Below are positions 46,579 through 54,875 of a DNA stretch of 64,000 nucleotides, in pieces. The DNA is from Bradyrhizobium embrapense (GTDB lineage: Bacteria > Pseudomonadota > Alphaproteobacteria > Rhizobiales > Xanthobacteraceae), in contig NZ_LFIP02000005.1 in assembly GCF_001189235.2 (NCBI RefSeq), positions 1-64,000 of the forward strand. Reading direction: 5' to 3'. A program made the translations under genes and the position numbers. The notes under the pieces are model-generated. The model had not been told where the DNA came from. It made no database searches and was given only the letters and a program-made list of their open reading frames with translations. Numbering within the stretch: the stretch's first letter is position 1; each line of letters opens with the position of its first letter.

Positions 46579-46596
46579 AGGGCTTCCGCCGAAGCG

Positions 46597-47223
46597 CTAG
46601 GTCGGATGAATCATATCGCGCGCGTACGACAGTCCGATGCCATAGCCGCCGCCATGGGCTTCGACGATGGCTCGCGCATGATCGTAGGTCTCATGGCGGG
46701 TCCAGTCCCGCTGCAACTCGAGCAGCACTTGGATCCATGATGTGGGCTTTGCTCCCGCGGCCTCCATGCGGCGAAGCGCGAGGTCATGGCCGGCCGCGGT
46801 GAGACCGCCGCAGGCGTCGCCTACCACGTAGACCTCGAGCCCGGCGGCGAGCGCCGACAGAACCACGAAGCTGACGCACGCTTCAGACAGCAGTCCCGAT
46901 ACGATGAGGCGCCGCCGGCCGGTCGCGAGAATTGCTTCGCGCGCATGATCGTCTTCCCAGACGTTCATGTTGCGCCGTTCGATCGGGACGATGCCCGGCA
47001 AAGCCGCACTGATCGCAGGCATTAGCGGACCGCTGTAGACTTTCGTCGCAGAGGTCGAGGCTATGACCGGAAGGTTGAACGCCGTGGCCGTCTTGGCCAG
47101 GGCGACAACGTTGTTGAGCAGGACTTGGCGGTCGATCGAACTCACGCCGAAGGCGAGTCCGGCCTGCTGGTCTGCAAACAGGAGCGCACAGTCTTTCGGT
47201 TCGAGAAGGGGAGCGTCGGTCAT
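46597..47223 (-). CDS. YcaC-type cysteine hydrolase (isochorismatase family)
   Basis: Hydrolase of 208 residues. LLFADQQAGLAFG carries the catalytic Asp, GLLSEACVSF the catalytic Cys, and the cis-peptide region precedes it. The subfamily (YcaC) has no agreed substrate. AAGGGTGA lies before the ATG at 47223; the longer open frame upstream is not coding. It is a paralogue of the product at 48389-49027 and lies 14 bp downstream of the alpha/beta-hydrolase gene in the same operon. Confidence 0.9.
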   Translation of the reverse strand: MTDAPLLEPKDCALLFADQQAGLAFGVSSIDRQVLLNNVVALAKTATAFNLPVIASTSATKVYSGPLMPAISAALPGIVPIERRNMNVWEDDHAREAILATGRRRLIVSGLLSEACVSFVVLSALAAGLEVYVVGDACGGLTAAGHDLALRRMEAAGAKPTSWIQVLLELQRDWTRHETYDHARAIVEAHGGGYGIGLSYARDMIHPT

Positions 47224-47237
47224 CTGATCACCCTTTG

Positions 47238-48053
47238 TCACGGCTTGAGGAATGCGAGCAGATCGGCGTTGAGCTGGTCCGCGTGGGTGGTGGCGGTTGC
47301 GTGCGGGGCTCCGGGATAGACCTTGAGCGTCGCGGATTTGATCATCTCGGCCGCGAGCTTTCCGGTGAACTGAAGCGGGACCACCTGATCGTCGTCGCCG
47401 TGGATCACCAGCGTCGGAACGCTGATCTTCGCCATATCCGGGCGGAAGTCGGTCTCGGAGAACGCCGTCACGCAATCGATCGTCGCCTTGATGGAGGCCT
47501 GCAGGCCGATCTGCAGGGTCTGCTTGAACACGCCCTGCGAGACCTTGGTGCCGTGATTGGTCCCGTAGAAAAGCGGGCTGAAATCATCGAGGAATTGCGG
47601 ACGATCCTTGGCGAGGCCGGCCTTGATGCCGTCGAACACCGCCTTGTCGACACCGTCATGGTCCGCCGTCTTGCCGAACAGCGGGGTCACGGCGCTCACC
47701 AGCGCCAGCTTCGACACCCGCGAGGCGCCGTGGCGCGCGACGTAGCGCACGATATCGCCGCCGCCCATCGAGAAACCGACCAGGGTGACGTCGTTGAGCT
47801 CGAGATGCTTGATGAGTTCGGCGATGTCATCGGCGAACGTATCGTAGTCGTAACCTTCCCAGGGCTGGCTGGATCGGCCGAAACCGCGGCGATCGAACGC
47901 GACCGCACGGAAGCCGTGACTGGCGAAGAACAGCATCTGGGCGTCCCACATGTCCGCGCTGAGCGGCCAGCCATGGCTGAACAGGATCGGTTTTCCGCTG
48001 CCCCAGTCCTTGAAGTAGAGGTCGGTACCATCGCGTAGTTTCAGCAGCGCCAT
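47238..48053 (-). CDS. Alpha/beta-hydrolase (non-heme chloroperoxidase-like)
   Basis: Hydrolase of 271 residues. FSHGWPLSADMW holds the oxyanion region, VGFSMGGGDI the nucleophile serine, VIHGDDDQVVP the acid and GAPHATATTHADQL the catalytic histidine. The pattern is that of cofactor-free haloperoxidases and related esterases or perhydrolases. GGGAG precedes the ATG at 48053. It is followed by the YcaC-type gene and is divergent from the second YcaC gene. Confidence 0.9.
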   Translation of the reverse strand: MALLKLRDGTDLYFKDWGSGKPILFSHGWPLSADMWDAQMLFFASHGFRAVAFDRRGFGRSSQPWEGYDYDTFADDIAELIKHLELNDVTLVGFSMGGGDIVRYVARHGASRVSKLALVSAVTPLFGKTADHDGVDKAVFDGIKAGLAKDRPQFLDDFSPLFYGTNHGTKVSQGVFKQTLQIGLQASIKATIDCVTAFSETDFRPDMAKISVPTLVIHGDDDQVVPLQFTGKLAAEMIKSATLKVYPGAPHATATTHADQLNADLLAFLKP

Positions 48054-48388
48054 CGAGTGCTCCCTTGTGTGGCGATCGGCCGCGCGCAGGGGCGTCGGGC
48101 CATCCTCCATCAATCTCATGGATGGGAACCCGCGTGGCTTGGACGGCAACGGCGCTGTTTGTACGGCCGCGCGGTCTCGGCTTTCCGCAGCGTGCAGGCT
48201 CCGAAGGGCGTGATCCCGGGCATCGCCAGGAGCCGCTTTGTCGCACGTCGGCATTGATCGCGACTTCGTCCAAGCAGCGAACAACTTGTCCAAGCAGCGA
48301 TGCCGCCCTGGGCCATACAGTCAAATCCGCTCGGACGCTGGATGTCATTCGCTCCGGCCGGCAATCGTCAATTCAAGGAGATATCTCG
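48054..48388. other. Divergent intergenic region with two direct repeats
   Basis: A 335-bp spacer. At 48268-48280 and 48288-48300 the 13-base unit GTCCAAGCAGCGA occurs twice with a 20-bp period, in the position of an activator site for the plus-strand YcaC gene. AAGGAG at 48375 is its ribosome site. No gene is seen. Confidence 0.6.
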
Positions 48389-49027
48389 ATGTCCAAACTC
48401 GATATGCTGACCCCTGACAACAGTGCCATTGCGCTCATCGACTACCAGCCGGCGATGTACCAGGGCGTCCAGTCGCACGATCGCCTCGGGGTGTTCAACA
48501 ACGTCCAGATCCTGGCGAAGGCCGCCAAGCTGTTCAAGATTCCGACCGTGCTGTCCACGGTTGCGAAGGACTCGTTCTCCGGACCGTTCATGCCCGAAGT
48601 CGCCGAGCTGTTCCCCAATCACGACATCATCGACCGCACCTCGATGAACTCCTGGCTCAATGCCAACTTCCGCAAGGCGGTCGCTGCGACCGGGCGCAAG
48701 AAGTTCGTGATCGGCGGTCTCTGGACCGAGGCCTGCGTGATGTTTCCGGCGCTCGACATGCTGAAGGAAGGCTATGAGGTCTACATTCCGGCGGACGCGT
48801 GCGGCGACCTGTCGGTCGAGTGCCACAACCGCTCGATGGAGCGCCTGGTGCAGGCGGGAGCTATTCCGATCACCTCGTGCCAGTACGCATTCGAGTTGCA
48901 GCAGGATTGGGCGCGCACCGAGACCTATGACGGCATGATGGAGATCCTGAAGGCACACTCGCCCTACGGCATCCAGATCCGCTTCTCGAAGTGGGCGCTC
49001 GGCGAGCATGCGTCGGAGGCCGGCTAG
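48389..49027 (+). CDS. YcaC-type cysteine hydrolase (isochorismatase family), second copy
   Basis: Hydrolase of 212 residues. ALIDYQPAMYQGV carries the Asp, and GGLWTEACVMF the Cys. It shares the ELQQDWARTETYD segment with the paralogue at 46597-47223 (ELQRDWTRHETYD). AAGGAG lies before the ATG. The XapX-amidohydrolase operon begins 132 bp downstream, after a dispersed repeat. Confidence 0.9.
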   Translation: MSKLDMLTPDNSAIALIDYQPAMYQGVQSHDRLGVFNNVQILAKAAKLFKIPTVLSTVAKDSFSGPFMPEVAELFPNHDIIDRTSMNSWLNANFRKAVAATGRKKFVIGGLWTEACVMFPALDMLKEGYEVYIPADACGDLSVECHNRSMERLVQAGAIPITSCQYAFELQQDWARTETYDGMMEILKAHSPYGIQIRFSKWALGEHASEAG

Positions 49028-49110
49028 AGCGCGATTCGGAAAAGCGCGAAGCGGTTTTCCGGGAAGGTGATGCTCGAGCCAGGCGCCGAGGCGTGATGAC
49101 ATGATCGCAT
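49028..49110. repeat. Dispersed repeat with GGAAAA/TTTTCC hairpin
   Basis: GGAAAA (49038-49043) and TTTTCC (49055-49060) pair around GCGCGAAGCGG; the surrounding AGAGCGCGATTCGG is a motif often repeated in Bradyrhizobium intergenic regions. It may end the YcaC message. Confidence 0.55.
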
Positions 49111-49159
49111 CGCGCCTCAACCCGCCTGATTTCTCTCTCCATCCTCCGAGAGTGGTGCG

Positions 49160-49444
49160 ATGAAGATCTACATTCTGTCTCTTGGCGCCGGCCTGCTGGT
49201 CGGCGTCATCTACAGCCTTCTCAACGTACGTTCGCCCGCGCCGCCCTTGGTGGCCCTGGTCGGTCTGCTCGGCATCCTTATCGGCGAGCAGATCGTTCCG
49301 GTCGCCCGGCAGGTCGTCGTTGGTGAGGGCCTCGCCGCCGCGTGGCGGCAGGCCAAGTGCGCACCTCACATGTTCGGTCTGCTGCCGGGGCGGCATGCCG
49401 AGGAAGCCAAGACAACCAAAGATGTTGCGGAGAAGGCGTCATGA
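49160..49444 (+). CDS. XapX-domain small membrane protein
   Basis: Protein of 94 residues. Residues 3-50 hold two hydrophobic segments with LLVGVIYSLLNVRSPAPP, the XapX (DUF1427) signature; the C-terminal 40 residues are polar (GLLPGRHAEEAK). Family function unknown. It starts the seven-gene operon and overlaps the amidohydrolase gene by four bp (ATGA). Confidence 0.87.
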   Translation: MKIYILSLGAGLLVGVIYSLLNVRSPAPPLVALVGLLGILIGEQIVPVARQVVVGEGLAAAWRQAKCAPHMFGLLPGRHAEEAKTTKDVAEKAS

Positions 49445-51318
49445 GCGCTCCTGATACGATTCTTCATCGCGGCCTGTTCACGACGCTCGACCGGTCGAAC
49501 CCGACCGCGAGCGCCGTCGCCATCAAGGACGGGGTCTTCACCGCGGTCGGTCATGACCACGACATCATGCCGCTGGCCGGGCCGTCGACCAAGGTGATCG
49601 ATCTGAAAGGCCGGCGCGTGCTGCCCGGCTTGATCGACAACCATCTGCACATCATTCGCGGGGGGCTCAACTTCAACATGGAGCTGCGTTGGGACGGCGT
49701 GTGGTCGCTGGCCGACGCGATGGCGATGCTGCGCAAGCAGGTGGCGATCACGCCGCCGCCCCAGTGGGTGCGCGTCGTCGGCGGCTTCACCGAGCACCAG
49801 TTCGCCGAGCGGCGCCTGCCGACGATCGACGAGCTCAACGCCGCGGCTCCGGATACGCCGGTCTTCATCCTGCATCTCTACGACCGCGCGATGCTCAATG
49901 CCGCGGCACTGCGCGCCGTCGGCTACACCAAGGACACCCCGGAACCGCCGGGCGGCGAGATCATCCGCGATGCGAAGGGCAACCCGACGGGGCTCCTGCT
50001 CGCCAAGCCGAACGCCAACATCCTCTATGCCACGCTGGCAAAGGGGCCGAAGCTGCCGTTCGATTACCAGGTCAATTCGACCCGTCACTTCATGCGCGAA
50101 CTGAACCGACTGGGCGTCACCGGCGCCATCGACGCCGGCGGCGGCTTCCAGAACTATCCGGAGGACTATGCGGTCATCCAGAAGCTCTCCGACGAGGGGC
50201 AGCTCACGATCCGCCTGGCCTACAACCTCTTCACTCAGAAGCCGAAGGGTGAAAAGGACGATTTCCTGAATTGGACCAGGACTTCAAAATACCAGCAGGG
50301 CACCGATTACTTCCGCCACAACGGTGCCGGAGAGATGCTGGTGTTCTCGGCCGCCGACTTCGAGGATTTCCGGGTCGCACGTCCCGACATGGCGCCGGAG
50401 ATGGAAGGCGAACTCGAAGGCGTGGTCCGCATCCTGGTCCAGAACAAATGGCCATGGCGTCTGCACGCAACCTATGACGAGACGATCTCGCGCGCACTCG
50501 ACGTGTTCGAGAAGGTCAACCAGGATATGCCGCTGGAGGGCCTGCACTGGTTCTTCGATCACGCGGAGACCATTTCCGACCAGTCGATCGATCGCATCGC
50601 CGCGCTCGGCGGCGGCATCGCGGTGCAGCACCGCATGGCCTATCAGGGCGAATATTTTGTCGAACGCTATGGTTACGGCGCGGCGGAAGCGACGCCGCCG
50701 GTGAAGAAGATGCTCGACAAGGGCGTCAAGGTCTCCGCGGGTACCGACGCGACCCGGGTCGCATCCTACAATCCCTGGGTCTCGCTCGCCTGGCTCGTGA
50801 CCGGCATGACGGTCGGCGGCCTGCGGCTCTATCCGCCGCGCAACTGCCTCGACCGTGAGACCGCGCTACGGATGTGGACCGAGAATGTCACCTGGTTCTC
50901 GAACGAGGAAGGCAAGAAGGGGCGTATCGAGGTCGGGCAGCTCGCCGATCTGATCGTTCCGGATCGCGACTATTTCTCGTGCAGCGAGGCCGAGATCGCC
51001 GATACGTCGAGCGACCTGACGGTGGTCGGCGGCCGTATCGTCTACGGTGCAGGCGACTTCAAGGCGCTCGACACCAACGCGCCGCCGCCGGCGATGCCGG
51101 ATTGGTCGCCGGTGCGTAATTTCGGCGGCTACGGCAATTGGGTTGGATCGGACGGAAAGGCCAAGGCGATTCAATCGCAGGCCATGCAGATGTGTGGTTG
51201 CGCGAGCGCGTGCGGCGTGCACGGCCATGATCATGCGACCGCGTGGTCTGCCAGGCTGCCGATCGCCGACCTCAAGAGCTTCTGGGGCGCGCTCGGCTGC
51301 GCCTGCTGGGCGGTGTGA
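49441..51318 (+). CDS. Amidohydrolase family protein (YtcJ-like) with Cys/His-rich tail
   Basis: Metal-dependent hydrolase of 625 residues. The N-terminal composite domain leads to LPGLIDNHLHIIRGG with the HxH metal ligands; later HATYDE and FDHAET supply further ligands, and SAGTDATRVASYNPW the final aspartate. This is the amidohydrolase-3/YtcJ group, which acts on amides, esters or ring amides. About 40 residues at the C terminus form an unusual extension with CGCASACGVHGHDHA (from residue 585) and a final GCACW. The open frame begins upstream at 49342, but the ATG at 49441 overlaps the XapX stop. Confidence 0.9.
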   Translation: MSAPDTILHRGLFTTLDRSNPTASAVAIKDGVFTAVGHDHDIMPLAGPSTKVIDLKGRRVLPGLIDNHLHIIRGGLNFNMELRWDGVWSLADAMAMLRKQVAITPPPQWVRVVGGFTEHQFAERRLPTIDELNAAAPDTPVFILHLYDRAMLNAAALRAVGYTKDTPEPPGGEIIRDAKGNPTGLLLAKPNANILYATLAKGPKLPFDYQVNSTRHFMRELNRLGVTGAIDAGGGFQNYPEDYAVIQKLSDEGQLTIRLAYNLFTQKPKGEKDDFLNWTRTSKYQQGTDYFRHNGAGEMLVFSAADFEDFRVARPDMAPEMEGELEGVVRILVQNKWPWRLHATYDETISRALDVFEKVNQDMPLEGLHWFFDHAETISDQSIDRIAALGGGIAVQHRMAYQGEYFVERYGYGAAEATPPVKKMLDKGVKVSAGTDATRVASYNPWVSLAWLVTGMTVGGLRLYPPRNCLDRETALRMWTENVTWFSNEEGKKGRIEVGQLADLIVPDRDYFSCSEAEIADTSSDLTVVGGRIVYGAGDFKALDTNAPPPAMPDWSPVRNFGGYGNWVGSDGKAKAIQSQAMQMCGCASACGVHGHDHATAWSARLPIADLKSFWGALGCACWAV

Positions 51319-51319
51319 G

Positions 51320-51754
51320 ATGCATGCGGGGGCCGGCACACCGCGTTGGATCGCAGCCATCCTGTGCTGGCCGTGGCTGCTGCCGATCGCCAGGGGCGCG
51401 CTGGTCTCCGCATTCCTGATCGGCGGGATCGAGAAGCTCGCCGATTTTCCGGCGGCTGTCGCCGAGCAGGCGCATTTCGGTCTGCAGCCGGCCTGGCTGT
51501 GGGCCGTCGCGGCGATCGTCGTCGAGCTCGGCGGCTCGGTACTGGTCATTGCGAATCGATTGGTCTGGCTCGGCGCCGGCGGACTTGGCGTGCTCACCTT
51601 CGTGGCGATGCTGACCGCAAATGCGTTCTGGCAATTGGTCGGCCACGAACGGTTCGTGGCAGTGAACGCGTTCTTCGAACACCTCGGCCTCATCGCGGGC
51701 CTTGTGGTCGTGACAATCTGCGCTGAAAAGACGCAAACCTCGTCGAATCAGTGA
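51320..51754 (+). CDS. DoxX-like membrane protein
   Basis: Protein of 144 residues with about four hydrophobic helices. LLPIARGALVSAFLIGGIEKLADF is the DoxX-type N-terminal helix with its conserved Arg and Glu/Lys, and the final helix ends in VVVTICAEK. DoxX proteins are small inner-membrane proteins linked to redox or thiosulfate metabolism; function here is unknown. It starts one bp after the amidohydrolase stop. Confidence 0.82.
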   Translation: MHAGAGTPRWIAAILCWPWLLPIARGALVSAFLIGGIEKLADFPAAVAEQAHFGLQPAWLWAVAAIVVELGGSVLVIANRLVWLGAGGLGVLTFVAMLTANAFWQLVGHERFVAVNAFFEHLGLIAGLVVVTICAEKTQTSSNQ

Positions 51755-51786
51755 ATTCTAGTCCAATCTCGCTCAAGGAGTTGTCC

Positions 51787-52740
51787 ATGAAACGGCTATC
51801 GGCATCGATCCTGCTCTTGTCGGTTGCGGCTCTTGCCGTAGCGGCGCCGGCGGTCGCCAGGGATACCGGAAAAGCCGGCAGGGAGATGGTTGCGGTGGCG
51901 CCGCAATACGACACGACGCATGTCTATGTCGCTCCTGAGGACGTGGACAAGTTCGTGTCGAGCTTCCTCGCGACGTTCGGCGGCCAGAGCACCAAGCAGG
52001 TTGTTGCAACGGTCACGCCCACGCCGAGCAGCACGACGTCGCAGCTGCTTCAGACACCGGTCGGCACGGTCTCGCTGTTCGGCTTCAAGACTCCGATTCC
52101 CTATCCGTTTGGCGCAGAGCGGAACGGATATCTGGTCACCGACATGGACGCCGCGATCAAGGCCGCCCGCACGGCGGGTGCCGACGTGATCGTCTCGACC
52201 TTCCCGGATCCGATCGGGCGCGATGCCGTGATCCAGTGGCCGGGCGGCGTCAACATGCAGATCTATTGGCATACGACCAAGCCGAACTACGCGGCCTTCG
52301 AGAAGGTCCCGGAGAACCGGGTGTATGTTTCGGCCGACAGGGCGGATGCATTCGTGCGGAGCTTCCTCGCCTTCTCGCACGGGAAGGTCGTGTCGCAGAC
52401 CGCGAAAGCCCCCGGGATCGAGATCGGCAGGGCGGACCAGACCTACAAGAGGATCCGCATTGAATCGACATTCGGCAAGATGGTCGTCCTCGTGACCGAC
52501 GGTCATCTCCCCTATCCCTATGGCCGCGAGACGACGGGCTACGAGGTCGCGGATCTCGGCGCGACGCTTGCAAAGGCGAAGTCGGCGGGAGCGGCTGTCC
52601 TGGTCGAGCCCTACACGTCCGAAGGAAGGTCTGCGGCGATCGTGCAGTTTCCGGGCGGTTACGTTGCGGAGATCCACTCGACGGGCACCAAACATGCTGC
52701 CCGCACCGACCAGCAGCCTCCTGAGCTCGCCTTGAAATAA
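51787..52740 (+). CDS. Secreted double-VOC (glyoxalase-like) protein
   Basis: Exported protein of 317 residues with a signal peptide (residues 1-26, ending AVA). Two homologous modules follow (HVYVAPEDVDKFVSSFLA and RVYVSADRADAFVRSFLA, each followed by PYPFGAE/PYPYGRE and a DVxAxxAGA-type segment). They resemble VOC domains, but only one end of each module keeps a metal-type residue (His in the first, Glu in the second). An AAGGAG site fixes the ATG at 51787. A periplasmic VOC-fold protein next to a porin may bind the substrate of the operon. Confidence 0.82.
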   Translation: MKRLSASILLLSVAALAVAAPAVARDTGKAGREMVAVAPQYDTTHVYVAPEDVDKFVSSFLATFGGQSTKQVVATVTPTPSSTTSQLLQTPVGTVSLFGFKTPIPYPFGAERNGYLVTDMDAAIKAARTAGADVIVSTFPDPIGRDAVIQWPGGVNMQIYWHTTKPNYAAFEKVPENRVYVSADRADAFVRSFLAFSHGKVVSQTAKAPGIEIGRADQTYKRIRIESTFGKMVVLVTDGHLPYPYGRETTGYEVADLGATLAKAKSAGAAVLVEPYTSEGRSAAIVQFPGGYVAEIHSTGTKHAARTDQQPPELALK

Positions 52741-54170
52741 TGGTCGCTATGCCGGCATGGATCGACACGCGAATTGTCAGGACGCTATTGCCCCTTCTGG
52801 CGATCGCGTCATCGATCCATGCCGCCTTTGCGGCGGACGGGGATGATACGGCGGCCAAGCGTCCGGCGATCCAGGCCAACCGATGGGCCGAGGACTGGTC
52901 GGTGCTCGCTGATCCCAAGTTGCGGACCGAAGCCTTCGACGGGCTCAAATACATTCCGCTGTGGGCCACGGACCCGAAGAGTTACATTTCACTCGGAGCC
53001 ACGCTGCGCGAGCGCTTCGAGTCCAACAGTGCGGCGGCGTTCGGGACCAGCAACAGCCCTGCGGACAGCTATCTCTTGCAACGGCTTCAGGTCCATGCCG
53101 ACGTGCATTTCGACGAAAACTGGCGGGCGTTCGTCCAGCTCGAGGACGATCGTGCCTTCGACAAACAGAACGTCTCCTCGGTCGACCAGGATCGCCTCGA
53201 TCTGCGACTGGCGTTCATCGAGTATGTCAACACCACCGCGGCCGGCACCTTCAAGGCGCGCGCCGGTCGTCAGGATTTTGCGTTCGACCTGCAGCGCTTC
53301 GTGTCGTCACGGGACGGACCGAACGTACGCCAATCCTTCGATGCGATCTGGGCCGATTGGGAGAGCGGTGCCTGGCGCATCCTCGGCTTCGTCAGCCGGC
53401 CCGTCCAATATTTCGACGTGCGTCCCTTCGACGATACGTCGAACGACCGCTTCAAGTTCAGCACCCTGCGCGTCGAGCGGAAGGTGTTCGGAAACGACGA
53501 GCTGTCCGGCTATTATTCGCTCTATGAGCGCAGCGACGCCAAATATCTCGATGCGCGCGGCGACGAGCAACGGCATATCCTGGACGTGCGGTTCGCAGGC
53601 AAGGGCGCCGGGTTCGACTGGGATCTCGAGGCGATGGGACAGGCCGGCCAGGTCGGTAGGACGGACGTGCGGGCCTGGGCGGTCGGCGCGCGGACCGGCT
53701 ACACGTTTTCCGATGTGGCGTGGCAGCCTCGGATCGGCCTGCAATTCGACGCGGCATCGGGCGACCGCCACCCCGGAGACGGCGTGGTCGAGACCTTCAA
53801 CCCGCTGTTTCCGAACGGCTACTATTTCACGCTCGGCGGCTATACCGGATACACCAATCTGATCCATCTCAAGCCGGCGATCCTCGTCAATCCGACGGAT
53901 CGGCTGAAAGTCATGGCGGCGGTTGCCTTCCAGTGGCGGCAGACGACGGCGGATGCAATTTATGTGCAGCCGAATGTGCCTGTTGCCGGTACGGCCGGTA
54001 CTGGCAGCGCGTGGACGGGAGCCTACGGGCAGTTGCGCCTCGACTACACTTTCAACGAACATCTCACCGGCGCGGTCGAAGCGGTACACTTCGCCGTCGG
54101 CAATACGATCCTCGGCGCCGGCGGGCACACCAGCAACTATCTCGGTGTCCAACTCCAGTACGGCTGGTAG
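52740..54170 (+). CDS. Alginate-export-family outer-membrane porin
   Basis: Outer-membrane beta-barrel protein of 476 residues. After a signal peptide (ending FAA) the mature part contains alternating strands (LQRLQVHADVHFDENWRAF, KARAGRQDFAFDLQRFVSS) typical of the AlgE/alginate_exp family and ends in the outer-membrane signal QLQYGW. It starts with ATG overlapping the TAA of the previous gene (TAATG). The natural substrate is unknown; family members move anionic polysaccharides or small aromatics. Confidence 0.87.
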   Translation: MVAMPAWIDTRIVRTLLPLLAIASSIHAAFAADGDDTAAKRPAIQANRWAEDWSVLADPKLRTEAFDGLKYIPLWATDPKSYISLGATLRERFESNSAAAFGTSNSPADSYLLQRLQVHADVHFDENWRAFVQLEDDRAFDKQNVSSVDQDRLDLRLAFIEYVNTTAAGTFKARAGRQDFAFDLQRFVSSRDGPNVRQSFDAIWADWESGAWRILGFVSRPVQYFDVRPFDDTSNDRFKFSTLRVERKVFGNDELSGYYSLYERSDAKYLDARGDEQRHILDVRFAGKGAGFDWDLEAMGQAGQVGRTDVRAWAVGARTGYTFSDVAWQPRIGLQFDAASGDRHPGDGVVETFNPLFPNGYYFTLGGYTGYTNLIHLKPAILVNPTDRLKVMAAVAFQWRQTTADAIYVQPNVPVAGTAGTGSAWTGAYGQLRLDYTFNEHLTGAVEAVHFAVGNTILGAGGHTSNYLGVQLQYGW

Positions 54171-54171
54171 C

Positions 54172-54867
54172 ATGTCAAAGCCCGTTTCCTTTCTCGCTCT
54201 GCTGATGAGCCTCAATGCAGGCTTCGTCGACACGGCCGGCTTCCTTGCCCTTCAAGGATTGTTCACGGCGCATGTCACCGGCAACTTCGTCACGTTCGGC
54301 GCCGCTATCGTGCTCGGAACGTCCGGGGCGCTGGCAAAGCTGCTTGCTCTTCCCGTGTTCTGCGCTGTCGTGATCGTGACCAGGGTTTTCAGCTTCTATC
54401 TTCCTGCGATGGGATTGCCGATCTTCCGCTCGATGCTGGCCATCAAGACGCTGCTGCTCGCTGCGGGTGGTGCGGCCGCCGCCACTTTCGGCCCGTTCGT
54501 GCAGGGCGACAGCTGGCAGGCGATCGTGACCGGGATGCTTCTGGTTGCCGCGATGGCCATCCAGAACGCGGCTCACCGCATCCATATGGGCACCGATCCG
54601 CCCAGCACGCTGATGACGGGAACGACGACCCAGATCATGATCGATATCGCCGACGTCCTGCGTCGTGCGCCGGCTTCCGTCCTGACAGTTGCCAGGCCTC
54701 GCCTCGGCAAGATGGCGGCGAGCGTCGCCGCGTTCGCGTTGGGGTGCGCGGCGGGCGCCTGCCTCTATGCCAAGTTCGGAACCTGGTGCTTCGTCCTGCC
54801 TCCGCTTCTCGCGTTGCCGGCGGTTTTTCTTGCAGGTCCCGAGCCCGCGCCCGAAAAGACGGCCTAG
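54172..54867 (+). CDS. DUF1275 (YoaK-type) membrane protein
   Basis: Inner-membrane protein of 231 residues with about six helices. LLMSLNAGFVDTAGFLALQGLFTAHVTGNFV and the internal AIQNAAHRIH and TLMTGTTTQ are the family motifs. Function unknown. It lies one bp after the porin gene. Confidence 0.9.
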   Translation: MSKPVSFLALLMSLNAGFVDTAGFLALQGLFTAHVTGNFVTFGAAIVLGTSGALAKLLALPVFCAVVIVTRVFSFYLPAMGLPIFRSMLAIKTLLLAAGGAAAATFGPFVQGDSWQAIVTGMLLVAAMAIQNAAHRIHMGTDPPSTLMTGTTTQIMIDIADVLRRAPASVLTVARPRLGKMAASVAAFALGCAAGACLYAKFGTWCFVLPPLLALPAVFLAGPEPAPEKTA

Positions 54868-54875
54868 CGCTCGCG

